NCBI RefSeq assembly: GCF_001623075.1
Contig: NZ_LMCF01000013.1
Span: 1 to 64,000, forward strand
Length of the DNA stretch: 64,000 nt
From: Pseudovibrio sp. Ad37
GTDB taxonomy: Bacteria; Pseudomonadota; Alphaproteobacteria; Rhizobiales; Stappiaceae
Reading direction: 5' to 3'
Both the position numbers and the translations under genes were made by a program. The notes beneath the pieces are model-generated. The model searched no databases and was not told where the DNA came from. It worked only from the letters and a program-made list of their open reading frames with translations. Of the stretch, positions 8,131 through 17,410 are shown piece after piece. Position 1 is the stretch's first letter, and the number at the start of each line of letters is the position of its first letter.

Positions 8131-9669
8131 CTATGCCACGAATCTAACCATATCTGTTTGCTTGATATCATCTTTATTCCGAACGGCTTTGATTTCAATT
8201 TTATTTTGTCTTTCAAGATCCAACAACTGTTGGTAGATAAGCTCTATCTCTCCCGTGCTCGTTCCATCTTTGACCCCACAAAGCTGGAACAACCGCTGAG
8301 ATTCAAGCCATTCATCTGCCTCTTTCAGGGCGTCGAGAACTGTTTTTGCCATTTTGGAAATCTCTGTTTTCTTGCGAGAAACTTTTTTACGTACCACCTT
8401 CGGCTGTGCTGCCCGTTCTGCTTTGATGCGCTCTAAGAGCACGGAGGCAGGTTCGTCATTAGGATCTTGCTGCACCAACTCACCGCGAAACGCTTTGGCG
8501 AGGATTTTTTCATCTAACCTGTCCACGAGATGCAGTGCGCGCTCGGCTTCCACTGCCAGTCGGTCGATATTGCCAAATGCCACCTCAATACGGGTGACAA
8601 TTTCTTTTTGTTCTGGGATAGAAGGGATTGAAAACGAAAACTCTCTAAGCTTCTTTGCGTTGATATTCGACTGGCTAACGCCATCTGACTTTACTCTCCA
8701 ACTATAAGCTCGCCCTTCCGGACTATTCAGAGCATAGGTCAGATATTCAGGTAGCAATTTTTCACTACAACGAACCTTTATTAAGTATCCGGCGTATATT
8801 GCTTCACGCTCACCTTTAAAAAGAGCAGTCTTACCAACCAATTCAGGACTGTTTGTTCTATTGAAGAGCACGTCTCCTTTGTGGAGGCGGTACTTAGCCA
8901 CTTCATTGTCAGAGGTCGCATAAACGAGGCTATCCCATACTAATTTTCCATCTTGTATATTACCCATCCGTAGAACAGGGACAGAGCCTTCTTTTGCTGA
9001 TTTTGAGGAAGAGCCATAGGAAAAACTATCGGCAAAATCCAAGAGCTGTGCTGAGTCTGGCCATTTAGCGTTTTTCCGCCAATCAGCCGTCAGTTCCCCG
9101 CTGAATGCCTTTTTGAGGATGGCCTGTTTGTAGCGTTTGGTGAGGGTGTCGATGCGGGCAAGGCTCTCCCGCGCTATACGAGATTTTGCCGTCAGGCTCT
9201 CGATCTTCGCCACAATCCGCTTCTGCTCAGGAAGCGGTGGAAGATTGAGCGGAAACCCTGAAATGGACTTAAAACTAACCCTAGGCCTATCCCCAGTACT
9301 TACACGGTTGCAGTATTCAAGAAACTCAGAGCTAAATAACTGATTTCGTGTAAAAGTTAGTTCACTAGCTCCGTTTTCTCGCATCACGATAAATTCAGCA
9401 GAGGCAGTGCCATCAAAATTCGCAATAAATATCTTTCGCAAGTATGGTCGAAGCCGACCAAACAAAAGATCTCCGCGATTGAAAGTTATTACGCTACTCT
9501 TTAGTTGACCTGTATCAGCTACGTTGATTACTCGGCCGGTTTGAGCTTCGACGTCATCCATGCCGAGGAAAGGCATTGTATCTGAATTTTGCGGATTGAG
9601 CTTTACCTTAGATTCGCTAACTATTTCGCCTAAAGTCGTTCCAATCCACCCTTCAGGAAGCCCACTCAT
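8131..9669 (-). CDS. hsdS: Type I restriction-modification specificity subunit HsdS
   Basis: A 512-residue specificity subunit that reads the target sequence for the methylase and nuclease. Two target-recognition domains are visible, each followed by the conserved helical spacer: LPPLPEQKRIVAKIESL (about 150-166) and IPSIPEQKEIVTRIEVAF (about 346-363), with AFSGELTADWR and AFRGELV at the ends of the repeats. The start overlaps hsdM by four bases (ATGA, 9666-9669). A C-terminal extension of about 120 residues beyond the second repeat (RAAQPKVVRKKVSRKKTE and on) is longer than in classical HsdS and may be a protein-contact domain. Confidence 0.95.
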   Translation of the reverse strand: MSGLPEGWIGTTLGEIVSESKVKLNPQNSDTMPFLGMDDVEAQTGRVINVADTGQLKSSVITFNRGDLLFGRLRPYLRKIFIANFDGTASAEFIVMRENGASELTFTRNQLFSSEFLEYCNRVSTGDRPRVSFKSISGFPLNLPPLPEQKRIVAKIESLTAKSRIARESLARIDTLTKRYKQAILKKAFSGELTADWRKNAKWPDSAQLLDFADSFSYGSSSKSAKEGSVPVLRMGNIQDGKLVWDSLVYATSDNEVAKYRLHKGDVLFNRTNSPELVGKTALFKGEREAIYAGYLIKVRCSEKLLPEYLTYALNSPEGRAYSWRVKSDGVSQSNINAKKLREFSFSIPSIPEQKEIVTRIEVAFGNIDRLAVEAERALHLVDRLDEKILAKAFRGELVQQDPNDEPASVLLERIKAERAAQPKVVRKKVSRKKTEISKMAKTVLDALKEADEWLESQRLFQLCGVKDGTSTGEIELIYQQLLDLERQNKIEIKAVRNKDDIKQTDMVRFVA

Positions 9670-11309
9670 AGCTCTGCCCCCACAGCGTCAGCGCCGTCTT
9701 CCAACTCAGCGGAGAGTGCTTCAATCTCGCTCATAGCAGCGGTCAAATGCCCAAGGATAGCAGCAGCGATGTCTTCCGGCTCACTCAGGCCTTCTTCCTG
9801 TTCTTCCTCATCATCCTGAAGCCATTTAATATCCAGATTATCACCACGCGCTGCAATTGCATCACGAGTGAAACAACGGAAACGACCTTCCTCGCCTTCA
9901 TCCGTACGCTTTGTTCCGCCATTCGCATCAGCTCCATAAGCTTTCACAAACTCGGCAAAATGGTCTTCAGTCAACGGGCTAGTTTTGCCAAACTGGGGCA
10001 TCTGGCTGCGCAGGTCATAAACCCAGAGCTTCTGCGTCTCATCAGTTTTCAGGCTGGCAAGCTCAACCGCTGCGCTCTTTTGCAAGAAGATCACATTGGT
10101 CTTCACCCCTTGGGCATAAAATATACCCGTTGGCAGACGCAGGATGGTGTGCACGTTACATTCCCGCATCATCTTTTGGCGCAGGGCTTTGCCTTTGCCA
10201 TCTTCAAACAGCACATTATCAGGAATAACGATGGCCGCACGACCACCGGGCTTTAAGCCTCTGATGCAGTGTTCCACAAACGGTAGCTGATAACTGGAAA
10301 CATTGGCCGTCTCGGAAAGATCGTCCCGTGTCGGTTTGCCCCCAGCAGGACCAAACGGCGGATTGGTGAGGATCACATCCACCTTCTTCTTACACATAGC
10401 CTCTCCGTCAGGAGAAAGCGTATCACCTGCCAGAATATGGCCGGTATCAAAGTCATGCAGATAAAGGTTCATGAGCAAAAGGCGATAGGTATCTCGCACG
10501 TTTTCCATACCATGGAAGGCCTGCTCCTTTTGAAACTTCGCGCCCTCTTCACCCAGATCAAAATAGTTATCTGAACGGGCTTTCATATAGCGGTCAGCAG
10601 CAATCAAAAATCCGCCTGTGCCCGTTGCTGGATCTTGAATGCGCTCGCCCGGCTGAGGCTGCATTAGATTTACAATCACATCAATCAGCACACGTGGCGT
10701 AAAATACTGGCCCGCTCCTTTTTTGGTCTCTTCTGCGTTCTTCTGTAGGAGCCCTTCATACAGATCGCCAAACTGGTCACGCTCAATATCATGCCAGTCA
10801 ACCTTGTCGATCTCGGCTACCAATTTGTCGAGATTGACCGGGTCACGTAAGAAGGTGGCAGAATTCTCGAAAATGTCCTGCACCATCCTCGGAATTCTTT
10901 TGGCTGCCTTGTAGGCCTTTACTGCTTCCTCGTGAGCTTCTTTAATAGCCTTTACTTTTTCTTCGCCTAAAGCTTCCTCTTGTTCTTTGCTGATTGCAAC
11001 TTCTACAGGTTTACGTAGGAGCACATCCTCATCACCAAGGCGAAACGAGGTTGTGCTAAGTGCGGTAAGCAAATCGCGATAAAGGTCCAGCCGATCCAGA
11101 TTATCCGCCTTCACCAGATCCCTCCAGCGCATCCCCGTCGGTATCGCACCCACCTCCTTTGAAATCCCATTCTCGTTCCTCTTTTCCTCCATCATTTTGA
11201 GAAAAAGAAGATAGGTCAGCTCCGTCACATATTGCTGATAGGTGATGCCGTCTTTGCGCAGAACGGAACACAAGCGCCAGAGCTTCTGGACGATACTATT
11301 GGTATTCAT
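9666..11309 (-). CDS. hsdM: Type I restriction-modification DNA methyltransferase HsdM
   Basis: A 547-residue adenine-N6 methyltransferase that protects host DNA with HsdS. The HsdM N-terminal helical domain (KLWRLCSVLRKDGITYQQYV) is followed by GAGQYFTPR, the AdoMet-binding DPATGTGGFL and the catalytic NPPF (in VILTNPPFGPAGG). The length and all key motifs are intact. It lies 49 bases behind hsdR and overlaps hsdS. A charged stretch at about 125-150 (EEALGEEKVKAIKEAHEEAVK) is an insertion that looks like a coiled coil. Confidence 0.96.
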   Translation of the reverse strand: MNTNSIVQKLWRLCSVLRKDGITYQQYVTELTYLLFLKMMEEKRNENGISKEVGAIPTGMRWRDLVKADNLDRLDLYRDLLTALSTTSFRLGDEDVLLRKPVEVAISKEQEEALGEEKVKAIKEAHEEAVKAYKAAKRIPRMVQDIFENSATFLRDPVNLDKLVAEIDKVDWHDIERDQFGDLYEGLLQKNAEETKKGAGQYFTPRVLIDVIVNLMQPQPGERIQDPATGTGGFLIAADRYMKARSDNYFDLGEEGAKFQKEQAFHGMENVRDTYRLLLMNLYLHDFDTGHILAGDTLSPDGEAMCKKKVDVILTNPPFGPAGGKPTRDDLSETANVSSYQLPFVEHCIRGLKPGGRAAIVIPDNVLFEDGKGKALRQKMMRECNVHTILRLPTGIFYAQGVKTNVIFLQKSAAVELASLKTDETQKLWVYDLRSQMPQFGKTSPLTEDHFAEFVKAYGADANGGTKRTDEGEEGRFRCFTRDAIAARGDNLDIKWLQDDEEEQEEGLSEPEDIAAAILGHLTAAMSEIEALSAELEDGADAVGAEL

Positions 11310-11358
11310 AGGTTATGGCTTCCAGTTGGAGCGTATTTTATTTTGCTATGCAGATTGA

Positions 11359-14300
11359 TTATGCAGCTGAAGAAGTCCAGATAGCCTCGTTGATTTCCTG
11401 CAAGACATCACCAAGTTTCCCGTCAAACTCTTTCGAGATACGTTTAAACCCGCCTTTATCCTGAAACACTCCCTGATTCAGCAAGGATGGGTCAGCAACA
11501 GGCTTATCTTTCAGCGCTCGGCCAATACGGCGCAACCACTGAATTTGGTTAGATTTCCAATCTCGCGAGCCAATAATCTTCTCAATGGCGTTTTCCACCC
11601 GCGTTGCATACGGCACCAACGGATCACCCAGCGCAGCTTGTCGCACATAACCGATGATATGAGCCGCAATATCAGCATTGCGAGCACGGCCATAAGCAGC
11701 CCTGAGCATAGCCTCAGAAAAATGCGCTTCATCCAATTGAGCTGCTAGGTCTGTCAGTTCCTTGCGGGTGAGATTGCGCGGCTTTTGCGTGACAGCTACC
11801 ATCGCTGGAATACTATTCATATTCTCACGCACATAGGTCTCAAAGCTCTCGATATAGCTTTCCGGTGTGGCGTTGTCTCCAAACACTTCACGAATATGAA
11901 GCAGCTGATCTTCATGATAAGAAATCGCCACACCATTCTTCAGCGGGTCTTTCTTCACCGGAGCACGAACGAGGTTTTCCAATGCACGAGGATGCTTGTT
12001 CAGCCAGTCTTTCACCTCCGCGCCTGATTTGCGCGATAGACTATTAATGACAGAATCAGCCTCACCACCCATAGCGCTATCCAGCGCCTCTCGCCCTGCT
12101 TCATCCGTACGTTTTGCAAGTCCCCGCATTTTTACTACAACTTGCCCGGCAACCCAGTCCTGCTCCTCCGCATTAGGTGCGCGATCAAGATCAGCAATAA
12201 GCTCAGCCAGAGGGATGCTCGGCTTTACAACAACCGGACGCATATCGCTCATTTGCTGTAGTTCAGCATAAAGATCCACCGCGTCAAAAATGCGGAAGTT
12301 CTGCTTGCCAATCTCGGGGCAAAGGCGTGTGGCACGGCCAATCATCTGATCATACAAAATGCGGCTTTTCACCCGGCGCACAAACACCAGATTGGCAAGT
12401 ACAGGGATATCAACGCCAGTGGTGAGAAGATCAACCGTGACGACATATTTAGGCAACGGATCATTGCGGAATTTCTTGATAAGTCCTTTTGCATCGCGCA
12501 CAGAGCCGGTGATTTTCATCACCATATCATTGTGAAGGTCGCCGTACTCTTCGCGTAATTCTTCCTTCAACAACCGCACAATGTCATCGGCATGAGTATC
12601 CGTTGCGGCAAATATCAGTGTTTTACCCGGTGCATCAGGAGCAATTTCATTAGCGACAGTCTGGCAGACAATGCGGTTGAAATTCTCTGAATAAACGCGG
12701 CGGTTGAATTTGGCGAGCTCGTATTCCAACTCAACTTCATCAGGCAGATTGTGAAGTGTGACTTCGCCTGTGTGGCGATCAACGATCTCGACCTCTTCGC
12801 CACCGTTGAACGTAATGCCAGCTTCTGCAAGTGCGGTGGTGATGCGTTTTGGTGGTAGATGATCAATTAGGAAGCCCTCAACCACAGCCTGGCGATAACC
12901 ATAGGAATACGATGGTTTTTCACAGTCAAATATCTGTAGTGTGTGCAACGCTGGTGTTGCAGTCAGGCCAATTTTCACCGCATCAAAATAACTGAGTACA
13001 TTGCGATAAGCGGATTCATAGGCAGACACGTCACGATAAACTTCCTCGCCCTCTCGCAGATCTGCATCCAGCGTGTAGCCTCTGTGTGCTTCATCAATAA
13101 CAATGCAATCATACATACCCGGTGTGAGGCGTTCTTTGGGATCTTCTGTATTGTTAATGCGTGCCACAAGGGATTGTACTGTCGCAACGTGTATTTGCGT
13201 TGCATCATCGGGCAGTTTCTGATCAAGCCCAGCCACATTGTAAATCTGGGAGAATTTGTAAAAGCCCTCAAACTCGGTTGTATTGAGAGCATCAGTTGCC
13301 TGATCTCCCAAGGCGGTGCGATCAACAAGAAAAAGAACACGGTTGAAACGCTTGGTTTTCAGCAGGCGGTACATAAGAGCGATACAAGTTCGCGTTTTGC
13401 CAGTACCCGTTGCCATTGCAACCAACACAGAGCGTTTCCCAGCTGAGATTTCTTTCTCAACCGCATCAATGGCTTCTTCTTGGTAAGGGCGCAGGCTGGT
13501 CTGCCCAAAAGCCTCTTCAGCAAGCGCATTATTGGCCTGCTCGGTATCCTGCTTTAACTTACCGGCTAAATCTTTGGGTGAAAACCAGCTAGGCAAAACA
13601 CTCGCATGATTGGTGTGCAAACGAACGTCTCTAAACCAGATACCAGATTTGGTTTTAAACTGTCGGACGAATGGGCGACCATTACTAGCAAAGATGAAGG
13701 GCACTCGGTAAGGTTCATCAAGCCCATGTTGCCAAGGCGCATCTAGGAGCATTTGCTTGACATCAAGCTTAATCTTGTGCGCGTATTCATCAGCCTGTTG
13801 CAACACGCTTGGAACATCTGCAGATTGCCGTTTTGCCTCAATGACCCCAACGCATTCAAGACCAACGAACAAGGCATAATCAACACGACCACCCTCAGTT
13901 GGCCACTCAGAGATTGCCTGATTCCGCCCTTTCTCAGGTTGAGCACCAGATGAATAGCGAAGAGTAGAGGTATCAGCTTCCCAGCCAGCATCCTGCAACT
14001 GACGATCAATCAACTTACGCGTATCGTTCTCGTTTAGCTTAAGCTTTGCAGCTGCGTTCTGTCCAAGCGTCTTCAGCTTTTGCAACTGTTGCTCGGTTTG
14101 CTCTTCTGCTTGTGCTTGAAGCTTTGCAACGGCCTTTTCTAGCTCAGCATTTTGCTTTTCAAGGTCACTAAGAGAACTTACCGCTCTCTCAGCCTCCTGA
14201 CGAACCTGATCAAGCTCTGCAGCTCTTTCCTCTTCATTCTTCGCCAATTCTTTTAGGCGACCCTCGAACACTTTCGATTGTTCTATATAGTCTGAAATCT

Positions 14301-14751
14301 CTGCAGCAAGCTCGACAGAAACAACCTTTGGAGCCTTGGGCACGATGAATGGCGGCGGCTCGTAATTTGCTTCAGGCCCATAGCTACGCTGATACCAGAC
14401 ACCTAACACCATACAGAATTTAAGCGAAGTGAGCGCTTGGCCAGATGTTCCCACAATACCATGGGCTGCATCGTTCCCCGGCTTTCGAACAGCATGAAAA
14501 AGATCTGCAACTTGCTTGGGCAGAATCCCATCACGGCTTAATCGGTTAAGGAGCGCAAAAGCGGTTTCTTTGTCTTCTGATCGATAAGCAGCCGCACGTG
14601 CAGCTACATCCTTGACCATAAATTCGGTAAACTGTCGTGTTTTGATAAGGCATGTATTTGCATCCAGAGCAAACACCTGCTCTGCAACCATGCCAAGGCG
14701 GCAAAGATCAGAGTTGAGGGTTTTTAGGTGAAGAAAGTTTGATTGTGACAT
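11359..14751 (-). CDS. hsdR: Type I restriction-modification restriction/translocase subunit HsdR
   Basis: The motor and nuclease subunit of the type I system, about 1130 residues. The first 150 residues form a helical N-terminal domain (DUF4145-like), followed by a coiled coil (about 160-235), the HsdR nuclease domain with D at about 291 and EAK at about 305-307 (VDYALFVG...GVIEAK), and the superfamily-2 helicase with Walker A MATGTGKT (about 445-452) and IDEAH. ATG 14751 is preferred over 14754 or 14781 by comparison with the family start (MSQSNFLHL); no strong ribosome-binding sequence is visible. It heads the defence operon hsdR-hsdM-hsdS-ptuA-ptuB-mrr. Confidence 0.95.
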   Translation of the reverse strand: MSQSNFLHLKTLNSDLCRLGMVAEQVFALDANTCLIKTRQFTEFMVKDVAARAAAYRSEDKETAFALLNRLSRDGILPKQVADLFHAVRKPGNDAAHGIVGTSGQALTSLKFCMVLGVWYQRSYGPEANYEPPPFIVPKAPKVVSVELAAEISDYIEQSKVFEGRLKELAKNEEERAAELDQVRQEAERAVSSLSDLEKQNAELEKAVAKLQAQAEEQTEQQLQKLKTLGQNAAAKLKLNENDTRKLIDRQLQDAGWEADTSTLRYSSGAQPEKGRNQAISEWPTEGGRVDYALFVGLECVGVIEAKRQSADVPSVLQQADEYAHKIKLDVKQMLLDAPWQHGLDEPYRVPFIFASNGRPFVRQFKTKSGIWFRDVRLHTNHASVLPSWFSPKDLAGKLKQDTEQANNALAEEAFGQTSLRPYQEEAIDAVEKEISAGKRSVLVAMATGTGKTRTCIALMYRLLKTKRFNRVLFLVDRTALGDQATDALNTTEFEGFYKFSQIYNVAGLDQKLPDDATQIHVATVQSLVARINNTEDPKERLTPGMYDCIVIDEAHRGYTLDADLREGEEVYRDVSAYESAYRNVLSYFDAVKIGLTATPALHTLQIFDCEKPSYSYGYRQAVVEGFLIDHLPPKRITTALAEAGITFNGGEEVEIVDRHTGEVTLHNLPDEVELEYELAKFNRRVYSENFNRIVCQTVANEIAPDAPGKTLIFAATDTHADDIVRLLKEELREEYGDLHNDMVMKITGSVRDAKGLIKKFRNDPLPKYVVTVDLLTTGVDIPVLANLVFVRRVKSRILYDQMIGRATRLCPEIGKQNFRIFDAVDLYAELQQMSDMRPVVVKPSIPLAELIADLDRAPNAEEQDWVAGQVVVKMRGLAKRTDEAGREALDSAMGGEADSVINSLSRKSGAEVKDWLNKHPRALENLVRAPVKKDPLKNGVAISYHEDQLLHIREVFGDNATPESYIESFETYVRENMNSIPAMVAVTQKPRNLTRKELTDLAAQLDEAHFSEAMLRAAYGRARNADIAAHIIGYVRQAALGDPLVPYATRVENAIEKIIGSRDWKSNQIQWLRRIGRALKDKPVADPSLLNQGVFQDKGGFKRISKEFDGKLGDVLQEINEAIWTSSAA

Positions 14752-14779
14752 CATGAGCACCAAAAAACGAATATGAATC

Positions 14780-14795
14780 AATAATATAAATTATT
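14780..14795 (-). promoter_or_regulatory. A/T-rich inverted repeat upstream of hsdR; probable promoter region
   Basis: A perfect AATAAT/ATTATT inverted repeat with a four-base spacer lies about 30 bases before the hsdR start. On the minus strand it reads AATAATTTATATTATT, which contains TATATT/TATTAT -10-like hexamers. It is the only promoter-like stretch between the integrase and the six-gene defence operon, so it probably drives the operon and may be an operator. Confidence 0.45.
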
Positions 14796-14847
14796 ACACT
14801 CAATCTCGACCCACAACCTATTATTGCAAATCTGAGTAAACTCACAA

Positions 14848-16095
14848 TCACTGTCCCCTCAACCCCGCCTCAATCCGCTCCCCAACCGTTTCTGAGAGCA
14901 CTCGGATAGGGTGCGCATCGTGGTTCACATAGCGGTTGGTGATGGTCACGTTGCGGTGGCGTAAAAGGTGACTGATGAGGAAAGCGTTGCTACCTGATTG
15001 CGCGGCGAAGGTGCCAACCGTATGGCGCAGGTCATGAATGCGGACATCTGGAATGTCTGCATGATGGCGAACGCGCTGCCATGCATTCTCCACCAGCTCC
15101 TTGGTAATGTGCCGTGTTGGGTCGTTGATGCGGGCAAGCACATAGGGGGAGCCGTCCAAGCGCGGTATATCGGAAAGGATGTCCAGCACATTCCCGCTGA
15201 CCGGATGCGGTTTGCGGCCATCCCCTTTCTTCGAAGGTAAAGCAATTGCCCCCTCGTCAAAGTCCACATGCTTCCATTCAAGAGAAGCGATCTCCATCAG
15301 CCGCGCACCTGTATAAAGCAGCAGCTTGAGGCAGAAGAGCGCCATCGGGTTAACTGGTGTTCGCCGCTTCTCGATATCGTTGCGCAGATGCTTTGTGTGT
15401 TCCGGTTTCGCCTTGATGATCCATGGGAGCCCTTCTTTCTCTGCAAGCTCCAGCGTCTTACCCAAGCGCTGTAACTCCTCACCAGATAGAAACCGGTCGC
15501 GCTCATTTTCCTTATAGCGTTTGATCAACCTCACAGGATTACTGTGCTCAGGTCTCAGCCCCCACACTTCAGCCAGATTGAACGCCTTGGAGATGATCGC
15601 TAGCACATGGTTTGCTTGTCGCGGAGTTCTGCGCATGGAGCGATGTAGCTTCGAGATATCCTGCCGTGTGACAGAGGCTAGCTTCGCTTTGCCTAAAGGC
15701 TTCCTCACACAACGTTCAAGAATACGCCGTATCTCAACAAGCGACTTTGGTTTGTTATGCACCTCAACATGTTCGCTCAAATACATATCAAGCAAATCAT
15801 CAACTGTTGGTGCATTACGAATGATCTTGCGATTAACGGTTGGGTCTTCCCCATTACGCACCTTGGCCAGAATATCGACGGCCAGCCCCCTCGCCTGATC
15901 CGGTGTCAGCTCACCGTATTTGCCGAGGGTCATCCGGCGAGAGCGCCCTTCTAGTGTGCGATATTGAACAATGAAGGTTTTGCGCCCGGTTGGCATCACC
16001 TGCAGCCCAAACCCCGAGAGCTTACCATCCCAGACGAAGTACTTCTTCGCCGTTGGCTTGGCTGCATCGACCGTCCGTTTTGTGACATTGGGCAT
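14848..16095 (-). CDS. int: P4-type tyrosine integrase
   Basis: A 415-residue site-specific recombinase. Residues 1-90 are the DUF4102 arm-binding domain (LTKRTVDAAKP-like start, DGKLSGFGLQVMPTGRKTF), 95-190 the core-binding SAM-like domain, and the catalytic domain carries the full set R265 (GARLMEI), H354 and R357 (HDLRHT), H380 (LLRH) and Y389 (NRYVNH). All are present, so the enzyme is probably active. It reads away from the right edge of the element, as expected when the attachment site lies just upstream of the start. Confidence 0.95.
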   Translation of the reverse strand: MPNVTKRTVDAAKPTAKKYFVWDGKLSGFGLQVMPTGRKTFIVQYRTLEGRSRRMTLGKYGELTPDQARGLAVDILAKVRNGEDPTVNRKIIRNAPTVDDLLDMYLSEHVEVHNKPKSLVEIRRILERCVRKPLGKAKLASVTRQDISKLHRSMRRTPRQANHVLAIISKAFNLAEVWGLRPEHSNPVRLIKRYKENERDRFLSGEELQRLGKTLELAEKEGLPWIIKAKPEHTKHLRNDIEKRRTPVNPMALFCLKLLLYTGARLMEIASLEWKHVDFDEGAIALPSKKGDGRKPHPVSGNVLDILSDIPRLDGSPYVLARINDPTRHITKELVENAWQRVRHHADIPDVRIHDLRHTVGTFAAQSGSNAFLISHLLRHRNVTITNRYVNHDAHPIRVLSETVGERIEAGLRGQ

Positions 16096-16433
16096 CAGAC
16101 AAAACTCTCCCGCTGACGGCCCATGACAAGAACCACCACACGTGCGAAAATAAAAGTTAAAATTAGTCCCCGAATGCTGCTGTTTCTGACGGCCTGACAG
16201 CTTGTGACAACCTTTTGGGCTTCTCTAATGACCGTGTGCAAAACACGGCCTCATCCCCTTATAGATCGCTTGCGCTATGCCTACCGTTTCTTGTCAGCAT
16301 ATTGTAAGCAAATGTACGAGTTTCGCAGCGAAATGCAAGGTAGGCAGAGGCAAATAATTTTCTACAACTCATTGATTCATAGTACTGAATCGTAGTAGAG
16401 TGCAAGTGGACGTGAGTTGCAAATTGCAACTTC
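16096..16433. other. Right-end intergenic region; likely holds the attachment site and an operator
   Basis: No gene recognised in 338 bases. Present are a CCGTGT/ACACGG hairpin (about 16230-16246), a GATTCA/TGAATC inverted repeat with six-base spacer (16374-16391), and an AGTTGCAA/TTGCAACT perfect inverted repeat with a one-base centre (16415-16431) directly at the point where recognisable MFS coding sequence begins. The integrase attachment site should be here. I see no tRNA or tRNA 3-prime end. Confidence 0.45.
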
Positions 16434-17384
16434 TTGTCTTCAGGGCCGTTAGTGAGTGGTTACTTCACCAGCTATTTCTCTTGGAGATGGATTTTCTGGA
16501 TCAACCCACCCTTTGTTTTGATCGTCTGCTTGGTTATCGCATTTGCGCCGTTGAGGGGACGGATTGCTCACGGACAGGATAAAAGCCTTTCGGATTACTC
16601 TTTTAACTGGCTCGGCATCATCACATTGCTTGTGGGGCTTTTCTTCTTCGTTCTGGCCATCATGCAAGCGCCGGAATGGGGTTGGACATCAAGAGATATC
16701 GTCTTGTCATTTGTTGTTGGGGTGTCCGCGCTAGCTATCTTCCTCTGGAATGAATTGCATATAAAAGCGCCGCTCATTCAAGTGCGTTTCTTCAAGAAGC
16801 CTTCCTTCGCAGTTGCGGCATTTGTGGTCTTTCAGGCGCAATATTCCAAGATTGCAATGTTCATTTTTGGAGCTTTGTACTTTCAGGATAAACTCGGTTT
16901 TGCCCCGTTCTTCGCAGGCTTGGCATTGATGTCGGCAGTCGTGATGAATGCAGCAACAGCTGGCTTGAGTGGTGTCTGTGTTGACAAGTTTGGTGTTCGT
17001 AAGCCGGCTATGTGGGGCTTGCTGGTGTTGTCTAGTTCTACGCTCTGGCTAACTGCCTTTATTGCCGAAGATAACTATTGGTTGCTGCTCCCCGCGCTTC
17101 TTGCATGGGGAGCGGCAATGCCATTGTTGTTCTTGCCATCAATGAAGTCATCAGTGGACTCAGTTGAGCTAACGAAGAAGGGGCAGGCGAGTGGTGTTAT
17201 GATCACATCGCAAATGCTGGGTGGCACAATAGGAATGTCTATCTCCAGCTCGATCTTCCTTTTCACGGAAAGCTATGAGTACGTATTCGGCACCGCAGCA
17301 GCTGTCACTCTGCTCTGCTACCTGCTGTCTTTTATGTACTTCGGAAAAGATGCAGGTGCTCTCGACAGTGAAAAACAGAGCTGA
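16434..17384 (+). pseudogene. MFS drug-efflux transporter (DHA2 type), N-terminally truncated
   Basis: The 316 readable residues correspond to the middle and C-terminal part of a DHA2-family proton-drug antiporter. They begin at the GPLVSGYF.SYFSWRWIFWIN segment, which in complete proteins is about residue 150 of roughly 480, so the first four or five membrane segments are missing. Upstream the frame meets a stop at 16413-16415 after only a few unrelated codons, and the only possible start is a TTG with no good ribosome-binding sequence. At least eight hydrophobic segments remain. The truncation point is next to the right end of the integrated element, so insertion or an associated deletion probably removed the 5-prime part. 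A functional product is unlikely. Confidence 0.8.
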
Positions 17385-17401
17385 TGCAATCACCAGCTCT
17401 G
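17371..17401 (-). terminator. Rho-independent terminator of guanine deaminase
   Basis: On the minus strand an eight-bp CAGAGCTG/CAGCTCTG stem (arms 17394-17401 and 17376-17383) is followed by TTTTT. It overlaps the last codons of the MFS remnant and lies ten bases past the guanine deaminase stop. Confidence 0.75.
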
Positions 17402-17410
17402 ACCGTAGCG

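Larger units (their letters stand above)
1086..16095. mobile_element. P4-like integrated element (satellite or genomic island) with defence cargo; minimum span
   Basis: All genes here run on the minus strand: integrase at the right end, then the defence operon, an unknown protein, an AlpA-like HTH protein, a zinc-binding primase part and a TOPRIM/helicase protein. Integrase, AlpA and a primase-helicase are the hallmark core of P4-type satellites and related islands; no capsid, tail or terminase gene is present. The span is the minimum from gene content. The right boundary should lie in 16096-16433, between the integrase start and a truncated chromosomal MFS gene. The left boundary may lie in 1-1085 or outside the window. 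I could not find a convincing direct repeat that would define the attachment sites. Confidence 0.7.

Noticed and set aside
1000-16280. CGCTTGCGC shared by both ends of the element (near 1008 and near 16266) as an attachment repeat
   Set aside because: Nine bases between two regions of several hundred bases is expected by chance, and the sequence is itself nearly palindromic.
16096-16433. tRNA or tRNA 3-prime end as integration site
   Set aside because: No cloverleaf, T-loop sequence or CCA end was found on either strand.
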